IMG/VR virus record: IMGVR_UViG_3300020385_000080
Span: 1 to 20,463 of that record
DNA from: a virus
DNA length: 20,463 nucleotides
Reading direction: 5' to 3' (one strand)
Translations under genes and position numbers: made by a program
Shown here: piece by piece, positions 6,231-10,096 of the stretch
How the letters are laid out: each line of letters opens with the position of its first letter
How positions within the stretch are numbered: position 1 is the stretch's first letter
Notes under the pieces: model-generated
The model's database searches: none
Told to the model about the DNA's origin: nothing
What the model saw: only the letters and a program-made list of their open reading frames with translations

Positions 6231-6404
6231 TTAATTTGCTAATAGAATTTTACAAATTCTTTTACATGTTCCTTGGTCTTCTTCGCATTCAATTAAACAG
6301 TCAAAGTAGTCATTTACCAAATCCAATTCTTCATTAGATTTAGAAAGTGCATTTTCGATATGCACCCATTCTGCTAATTGATTACGGGAAATGCGATTAT
6401 GCAT
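6231..6404 (-). CDS. Small protein with a twin CX3C motif (57 aa)
   Basis: Begins MHNRISRNQLAEWVHIENAL and ends with two CX3C pairs, C36/C40 and C47/C51, separated by six residues (CLIEC..CKRIC). ATG 6404 follows GGAGGT with a four-base spacer, the strongest Shine-Dalgarno in the window. Upstream in-frame ATGs at 6416 and 6431 would bury that site. It is a monocistronic gene with its own putative promoter and a terminator. The paired cysteines suggest metal binding or a disulfide-pinned helical hairpin, but no function is known. I recall similar short proteins in other cyanophages. Confidence 0.74.
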   Translation of the reverse strand: MHNRISRNQLAEWVHIENALSKSNEELDLVNDYFDCLIECEEDQGTCKRICKILLAN

Positions 6405-6463
6405 TTTCACCTCCATAGATTTTGATACCATAAGAAGGAATTACTTCATAGGCTAGCCTTAAT

Positions 6464-6492
6464 TCTATACTATGTAGTCTACTTTGTGTTAA
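6464..6492 (-). promoter_or_regulatory. Putative promoter of the 57-aa gene
   Basis: TTAACA (6492-6487), a 17-base spacer and TATAGA (6469-6464) on the - strand give a fair sigma70-type match. A 10-base palindrome AGGCTAGCCT (6450-6459) lies just downstream near the expected transcription start, and TGTTAATTCA is repeated at 6487-6496 and 6505-6514. These could be operator elements, but this is inference. Confidence 0.42.
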
Positions 6493-6526
6493 TTCACTAA
6501 CATTTGTTAATTCATTACGTAAAGAC

Positions 6527-6554
6527 AAAAAAAGAGAGGGTTTGTAACCCTCTC
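6527..6554 (-). terminator. Rho-independent terminator after the DUF4278-like gene
   Basis: The - strand has a perfect GAGAGGG / CCCTCTC stem (seven pairs) with a seven-base loop, followed by seven T residues. It lies about 20 bases after the stop codon of the 55-aa gene. This is the clearest terminator in the window. Confidence 0.87.
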
Positions 6555-6573
6555 CGTAATGTAAGTTAATGAA

Positions 6574-6741
6574 TCACTTAGTATAAGTACGACCACGATA
6601 GCAGAATGTACCGTGCGACTCTTTATTTTCTACACAACGTGTATCATACTCAACACCACGATATGAGGTGTGAAGAATTTGTGCGTTATGCAGTGCAGAT
6701 GCCTTGTTGATCTGCTTTTTTACCATTTGAAGGGTGTTCAT
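6574..6741 (-). CDS. DUF4278-like small protein (55 aa)
   Basis: A short gene reading MNTLQMVKKQINKASALH at the start and ending with two YRG motifs: TSYRGVEYD (about residues 25-33) and FCYRGRTYTK (46-55). The repeated YRGxxY pattern with a short Cys-containing linker (C36, C47) is that of DUF4278, a small family of cyanobacteria and cyanophages with no known function. AGGAG lies seven bases before ATG 6741. A strong terminator follows. The upstream 40-base gap carries a stem-loop that reaches the Shine-Dalgarno. Confidence 0.74.
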   Translation of the reverse strand: MNTLQMVKKQINKASALHNAQILHTSYRGVEYDTRCVENKESHGTFCYRGRTYTK

Positions 6742-6751
6742 TGTCAGTCTC

Positions 6752-6785
6752 CTGAAGTTAGGGTTTTTAATCCCCGTTCCTTCAG
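6752..6785 (-). promoter_or_regulatory. Intergenic stem-loop reaching the DUF4278 ribosome-binding site
   Basis: On the - strand, CTGAAG and CTTCAG (six pairs) enclose a GGG/CCC inner stem, spanning the stop of the 54-aa gene and running into the CTTCAGGAG that holds the next gene's Shine-Dalgarno. It has no T-run, so it is not a standard terminator. Possible roles are RNA processing or translational control. Confidence 0.4.
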
Positions 6786-6946
6786 TCGTGTGCGTCCCAT
6801 GGATAACATTCAGGGGTTGATTCCTTCATGACCTCAATCAATTCCACCTTATATTCGGTAGGAATATTCTCATTTGCTCTCATCCGAATCATAATTGAAT
6901 CGGCTTGAGCACATGAGAGTGACGTATAGAATAATAGTTCTAACAT
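6782..6946 (-). CDS. Small protein of unknown function (54 aa)
   Basis: Begins MLELLFYTSLSCAQADSIMI and ends ESTPECYPWDAHD, a pattern that I recall as a recurring cyanophage small protein. The frame is open to ATG 7027 (81 aa), but a consensus promoter (-35 at 7038-7033, -10 at 7015-7010) places the transcript start near 7002, downstream of that ATG, so the internal ATG 6946 is the likely start. GGAG lies about 11 bases upstream of it. The extra 27 codons would be rich in Ser, Lys and Arg and cover two hairpins, which also fits non-coding leader. It is probably co-transcribed with the DUF4278-like gene. Confidence 0.66.
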   Translation of the reverse strand: MLELLFYTSLSCAQADSIMIRMRANENIPTEYKVELIEVMKESTPECYPWDAHD

Positions 6947-6947
6947 G

Positions 6948-7002
6948 GGATGAACGACTCCGTTCCGCGACTTACTTGCGTCCGATTTCTCGGATGAACG
7001 AC
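6948..7002 (-). promoter_or_regulatory. Structured 5' leader of the 54-aa gene
   Basis: The predicted leader (about 55 nt) contains the hairpin TCCGA-GAAA-TCGGA (five pairs, GNRA-type tetraloop) and has the 11-base direct repeat GTCGTTCATCC near each end (+ strand 6948-6958 and 6992-7002). The second copy sits directly before the ATG. This may be a translation-control element; no known riboswitch class was recognised. Confidence 0.42.
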
Positions 7003-7009
7003 AGGTCTT

Positions 7010-7038
7010 ATTATAGACCTCATACATTATTTAGTCAA
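7010..7038 (-). promoter_or_regulatory. Strong sigma70-type promoter
   Basis: TTGACT (7038-7033), a 17-base spacer and a perfect TATAAT (7015-7010) on the - strand. The -35 is one arm of an inverted repeat TAGTCAA/TTGACTA (7032-7038 and 7053-7059), and the -10 lies in the loop of a perfect hairpin sequence AGGTCT/AGACCT. It should drive the 54-aa and DUF4278-like genes and is a likely host-recognised early promoter. Confidence 0.72.
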
Positions 7039-7119
7039 GTGCCTTGATATTATTGACTACTATAAAAAAACTTTATGGAGTGAAAATTTTGCCGGAGTTT
7101 TTTACGCCAATATATGGAA

Positions 7120-7326
7120 TTAAAGGTCGGTTTTCATTTCGGTTCCTTCAATCACCTCTTCAACACCTTCAACTAGTTTTTTAATGATTTCTTCATTACC
7201 ATCTAGTTTTTTAATCTCGAACAAAGAAGATTTCATATACTTTTTTAGTTTTTTATATTTTTTCACCACCTTCTGCATTTCATCAGGATCGATGTTTACA
7301 TTTAAGGGAACTGATTCTTCACTCAT
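7120..7326 (-). CDS. Small charged helical protein of unknown function (68 aa)
   Basis: Lys/Glu-rich and probably helical or coiled coil: the stretch DEMQKVVKKYKKLKKYMKSS is followed by KLDGNEEIIKKLVEGVEEVI. It has no cysteines or membrane segment. The ATG overlaps the stop of the 84-aa gene (ATGA), so it is the last gene of the glutaredoxin-DUF6433 run. About 80 bases without a gene or clear terminator follow, before the next promoter. Confidence 0.68.
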   Translation of the reverse strand: MSEESVPLNVNIDPDEMQKVVKKYKKLKKYMKSSLFEIKKLDGNEEIIKKLVEGVEEVIEGTEMKTDL

Positions 7327-7577
7327 CGTTTTTTACTTTCTTTTTTTGGTTTAATACCCCATAGTTTAGGATTTACTCTTCCTTCAGATTGGGTCATGTT
7401 AACAAAATCATGTTGATAATTGTCCCAGTAATGATCAAATATATCTACCTTCTTAGGAGCAGTAACAATATCAAACTTAGTTATCCCATCTTGTAAATAC
7501 TCGACGAGATATGCAGTATATGGAAGACTACGATCTTCTCCTAATTTGGGATCACAGTCTGAATGAAGAATTTTCAT
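7323..7577 (-). CDS. Conserved cyanophage protein of unknown function (84 aa)
   Basis: Begins MKILHSDCDPKLGEDRSLPY and continues with TAYLVEYLQDG and KKVDIFDHYWDNY, which I recall as a recurring small cyanophage protein. It ends with a basic tail (KPKKESKKR). ATG 7577 follows the DUF6433 stop by one base (TAA T ATG); the longer reading from 7592 would overlap that gene. Coupled to the 68-aa gene downstream. No catalytic motif is evident. Confidence 0.74.
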   Translation of the reverse strand: MKILHSDCDPKLGEDRSLPYTAYLVEYLQDGITKFDIVTAPKKVDIFDHYWDNYQHDFVNMTQSEGRVNPKLWGIKPKKESKKR

Positions 7578-7578
7578 A

Positions 7579-8142
7579 TTAAGCGCGTCCACCCCACTTA
7601 ATATCAGGATATGCTTGACTCACAATTTCTTTAGTAATTTTATATTTGGTCTCAAGTTGTTTATCCTTAACAAGACAAACAATCTCTGCTTCCAGGGGAT
7701 GCAAACCCTGAAGAAGGTTGATAAACATCGTTTCTCTACGAATAGAACTCAACGAATCATTACCACCACGAATGAAATTGTAGAACTTGTCATACTCTTT
7801 ACGGATAGATGAACGTCCTTGATCCTGAGATCCAAGAGAGTTTGATCCAAGTTCATTCATCATTCCAACAGCATCATTGATTTTCTCACTGACGTTTCCG
7901 CTGAAAGAATTTTGTTCTCCAACGCTGGCATAAGGAACTTCACCTGGAGGGAGAACAGATACAAGACTCTCATCAAAATTCCAAATGAGTAATGATTTAA
8001 GCGATGCGTGTTCGTATTTTTTAAGAACTTCGACTTTTTTTGCTTTTGATCTTTGCTTTGAGGCAAGTTGAAAAACCTCAAATGCAAAGGGATTAACTGC
8101 CAATTCAGTAGTAGCAGTTGATTTAGATTTTACTGTGGGCAT
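7579..8142 (-). CDS. DUF6433 family protein
   Basis: A 187-aa soluble protein of a family known from T4-like cyanophages and without assigned function. Recognisable stretches are NPFAFEVFQLASKQRSKAKK (about residues 17-36), LLIWNFDESLVSVLPPGEVPYASV, SIRKEYDKFYNFIRGGNDSLSSIRRE and the C-terminal LHPLEAEIVCLVKDKQLETKY with YPDIKWG. The C-terminal half is helical and charged. No strong Shine-Dalgarno precedes ATG 8142. It lies 31 bases after the membrane protein and one base before the 84-aa gene. The name is from recall of the family pattern. Confidence 0.8.
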   Translation of the reverse strand: MPTVKSKSTATTELAVNPFAFEVFQLASKQRSKAKKVEVLKKYEHASLKSLLIWNFDESLVSVLPPGEVPYASVGEQNSFSGNVSEKINDAVGMMNELGSNSLGSQDQGRSSIRKEYDKFYNFIRGGNDSLSSIRRETMFINLLQGLHPLEAEIVCLVKDKQLETKYKITKEIVSQAYPDIKWGGRA

Positions 8143-8173
8143 AACTTAGAATGAATAAAAATTTTATTAGAGA

Positions 8174-8401
8174 TCAATCCTCTTCTTCTTCAGATTCGTC
8201 TGTAAAGAAACCTTCTTCAAAACGGAGAGCGAGAACTTCGTCGGGAACAACATTACCATGCTCATCAAAGAATTCTGGGTGCAGTCTGGGAGCATCTTGG
8301 TAATTCATAAGATATTCGCGGGCAACCCAACCACCAATAATACCCACTACTAAAAACAGAAAAGTTAAAAATGAACCGAAAACTAAACTTACTGCTAACA
8401 T
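8174..8401 (-). CDS. Single-pass membrane protein (75 aa)
   Basis: An N-terminal hydrophobic helix (VSLVFGSFLTFLFLVVGIIGG, about residues 4-24) is followed by VAREYLMNYQDAPRLHPEFFDEHGN and an acidic C-tail (DESEEEED). The layout suggests an inner-membrane protein with a soluble C-terminal part; the orientation is not certain. GGAG lies about eight bases before ATG 8401. It sits in a run of small genes behind glutaredoxin. I recall similar proteins in other cyanophages, without known function. A holin is possible but not supported: there is one helix and no lysis genes nearby. Confidence 0.74.
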   Translation of the reverse strand: MLAVSLVFGSFLTFLFLVVGIIGGWVAREYLMNYQDAPRLHPEFFDEHGNVVPDEVLALRFEEGFFTDESEEEED

Positions 8402-8418
8402 TGTTCTACTCCGAGAAA

Positions 8419-8640
8419 CTACTTAATTTTCTTTGTCCAAAAAGAAAATTCAAAATAGATGTTTACTTCTCGATTAAAAAAGCAAACCATCTTATTTAAA
8501 ACTATCTGAAATGGTTTTGGTTGCTTCTTTTTCCCCCCATTGAGAATAAATTCAATACCACGATTGAGGTGGTCCTTGGTTTTATTTATGTCTTCTTCAG
8601 ACGATTTGTTGTTCTTTAAGGAATCTGATTGTGTCAACAC
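8419..8640 (-). CDS. Small basic protein of unknown function (73 aa)
   Basis: An ORF starting at GTG 8640 (or TTG 8637) and overlapping the glutaredoxin end by 44 bases; AGGAGG lies three to six bases upstream, but it also encodes Leu-Gly-Gly of glutaredoxin, so its value as a start signal is limited. No ATG is available before the conserved-looking part (HLNRGIEFILNGGKKKQPKP, then NKMVCFFNREVNIYFEFSFW). The Phe/Trp-rich C-terminus could associate with membrane. It fills what would otherwise be a 195-base gap in the operon, which supports a real gene; the exact start is uncertain. Confidence 0.55.
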   Translation of the reverse strand: MLTQSDSLKNNKSSEEDINKTKDHLNRGIEFILNGGKKKQPKPFQIVLNKMVCFFNREVNIYFEFSFWTKKIK

Positions 8641-8833
8641 ATCCTCCTAACTTTCGATCATCACAGAGCACTTGTGGGAATGTAGAACCCTTACCAAATT
8701 TATCATAAAACTCCTCACCTGTAAACTCCCTGCCGAGTTTATACTCAACAAATTGTTTTCCAGTCATTTCTAGCACCTGCATTATCTTATAACAATACGG
8801 GCATTCATTTTTTGAATAAACTAAAAATTTCAT
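8597..8833 (-). CDS. Glutaredoxin
   Basis: A 78-aa thiol oxidoreductase that uses glutathione, probably to reduce ribonucleotide reductase and so support phage dNTP supply. The active site CPYC is at residues 11-14, the cis-Pro motif TFPQV at 51-55, and the glutathione-contact GGCVD at 63-67, all in the usual glutaredoxin order and spacing. The start ATG 8833 has no clear Shine-Dalgarno (AT-rich TAACTATTTTTT before it). It is the first gene of its run; a candidate promoter lies in the upstream 200-base gap. Confidence 0.94.
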   Translation of the reverse strand: MKFLVYSKNECPYCYKIMQVLEMTGKQFVEYKLGREFTGEEFYDKFGKGSTFPQVLCDDRKLGGCVDTIRFLKEQQIV

Positions 8834-8855
8834 AAAAAATAGTTAGATAATATAC

Positions 8856-8884
8856 ACCTTACAATATAAACTCTAATTTGTCAA
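8856..8884 (-). promoter_or_regulatory. Putative promoter of glutaredoxin
   Basis: TTGACA (8884-8879) on the - strand has a consensus -35, but the hexamer 17 bases downstream is TAAGGT, a weak -10. Better AT-rich boxes (TATATT at 8868-8863 and 8854-8849) have poor spacing (10 and 24 bases). The position upstream of glutaredoxin makes a promoter likely; the exact -10 is uncertain. Confidence 0.4.
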
Positions 8885-8888
8885 GGAG

Positions 8889-8917
8889 TTGACAGAGTGT
8901 ATGAATCTAAGTAGAAT
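8889..8917 (+). promoter_or_regulatory. Sigma70-type promoter pointing rightward, antisense to the fibre genes
   Basis: TTGACA (8889-8894), a 17-base spacer and TAGAAT (8912-8917) on the + strand form a near-consensus promoter. Its -35 is back to back with the glutaredoxin-side TTGACA, with only GGAG between them (perfect inverted repeat 8879-8894). No + strand gene follows, so it would make an antisense RNA into the 3' end of the fibre block or be a chance match. Confidence 0.45.
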
Positions 8918-8950
8918 ACCTTTGTTAGGGTTAAAGGATGACGTTTAGCT

Positions 8951-9046
8951 TTAAGATTCAGAGTTATAAGAATCTACTGCTTCTTGAATCCAAGCAGGAA
9001 TTGGTCCAATAGTAGTTCCACCTGTGATAGTCCTTACAACTCCGCG
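8951..9046 (-). pseudogene. Coding remnant behind the 353-aa fibre gene
   Basis: Immediately after the 353-aa gene stop, the -1 frame reads about 31 codons of protein-like sequence, including TITGGTTIGPIPAWIQEAV, before a TAA at 8951. It has no start codon and begins after an in-frame TAG at 9047-9049. Its Gly/Thr/Pro-rich, then helical composition resembles a fibre C-terminus. It is either a relic of a replaced fibre tip or the original end of the 353-aa protein lost by a one-base frameshift. Confidence 0.42.
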
Positions 9047-10095
9047 CTAAATTCTGCGGTAAAACCTTCCCATGATGGTACGAATGAATGTGTTGATGAC
9101 CAAGTTGATGCAACTTGAAAAAGAAATCTATTTCCAGACACACTATTCCATTCGTAAACGTTTGGACTACTTTGAGTTGTATTAAAGTTTGACTGAAAAT
9201 TTGTAAAAGTTCCGCCAGCAGTTAATGTTGGTGCAGGTGATGCTCGCATAGGCACTGGACATTCTACTGCAAAATTTGCAGATGTATCATGTCTTTTATA
9301 CCCCATAATCAGACGTGAATTAGAAAGTTTAAAGAAATATCTCTGACACAAGGCAAGTTCTTCACCATAAGAACGATGTTCAAATTCAGTAGCGTTTCTG
9401 CCTTTCTCTAATTGAAATCCAGTCCAATAGTTTATTCCAATATGAGAATTATTTCTACCAATTAATATTGAAAGGTATGTAGCAGTTGCTGGAACATCTG
9501 GACTAATTGCAAATTGACAGATTACTTTTTCCCAATTACCAGATCCAGAATATTCTTTAATAACTTTAGTTGTTATATATGTTCCACCAGTAAGAGAACT
9601 TGACCATCTTGCTCTAACAATATTAATCCAAGATGTATCTGTCCCATCACCCTTTACCCAAAATGAAAATGTATAAATTTCTCCAGGAACAAATGGTGAC
9701 TCACTCCCAGTGCGATTTAATTCAATTGGTATATTGATTTCACTATGTCCATTTTTACCTGTTGTGTCTCTTTTTAATGAGTAAGTAAATTCATTACTAG
9801 GAACATCTGTTGATTGTGAAAAGGTTGCACCAGAACCACTGTTAACATTATAAATTCTAAACATATCAGCAGTATAAGGTCTGCTAGAATAATCTGCAGT
9901 AATTGAAGTTCCTCTTTGCCAGATTTGTAATTCACCATTGATGATCAAATTTTTGCGACCAGCACTTACAAGGTCTCGTGCTTCTTGAACTGTTTCTGCT
10001 GATACAAGTTCAGAACCCTTAAGACCAAAACGACGACCAAGTTCTGTTAGTTTCTCTCTAACATTAAAGGTAGGTTTACTTGCTCTGAGTGCCAT
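9034..10095 (-). CDS. Tail fibre-like protein with a carbohydrate-binding jelly-roll-like domain
   Basis: A 353-aa protein. The N-terminal part (about residues 1-45) is helical, with LRASKPTFNVREKLTELGRR and SAETVQEARDLVSAG, a linker form I recall from cyanophage virion proteins. It is followed by NLIINGELQIWQRGTS (about 49-64), the entry to a beta-sandwich seen in many phage tail proteins, with FSFWVKGDG, NYWTGFQLEKG and FEHRSYGEELALCQRYFFK as later marks. The C-terminus EGFTAEFSAEL resembles a natural end for this fold. It starts one base after the 910-aa gene stop and has only a weak ribosome site (GAG). Probable role: host-surface glycan binding. Confidence 0.78.
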   Translation of the reverse strand: MALRASKPTFNVREKLTELGRRFGLKGSELVSAETVQEARDLVSAGRKNLIINGELQIWQRGTSITADYSSRPYTADMFRIYNVNSGSGATFSQSTDVPSNEFTYSLKRDTTGKNGHSEINIPIELNRTGSESPFVPGEIYTFSFWVKGDGTDTSWINIVRARWSSSLTGGTYITTKVIKEYSGSGNWEKVICQFAISPDVPATATYLSILIGRNNSHIGINYWTGFQLEKGRNATEFEHRSYGEELALCQRYFFKLSNSRLIMGYKRHDTSANFAVECPVPMRASPAPTLTAGGTFTNFQSNFNTTQSSPNVYEWNSVSGNRFLFQVASTWSSTHSFVPSWEGFTAEFSAEL

Positions 10096-10096
10096 A

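Noticed and set aside
6405-7119. tRNA genes in the small-gene region, as often seen in cyanophages
   Set aside because: No cloverleaf with a T-arm GTTCGAATC-type core was found on either strand; the hairpins present are terminators or leader structures.
7060-7119. Terminator after the 68-aa gene
   Set aside because: There are T-runs and an AAAATTTT core, but no GC-rich stem pairs in front of them on the - strand.
8174-8401. Holin
   Set aside because: A single N-terminal helix and acidic tail are compatible, but there is no lysin or spanin nearby and the gene sits in a metabolic/small-gene run, so it is kept as a membrane protein of unknown role.
8924-9010. Short + strand ORF behind the rightward promoter at 8889 (24 codons from ATG 8938)
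   Set aside because: AAAGGA touches the ATG with no spacer, and the peptide is antisense to the coding remnant; no evidence of a real gene.
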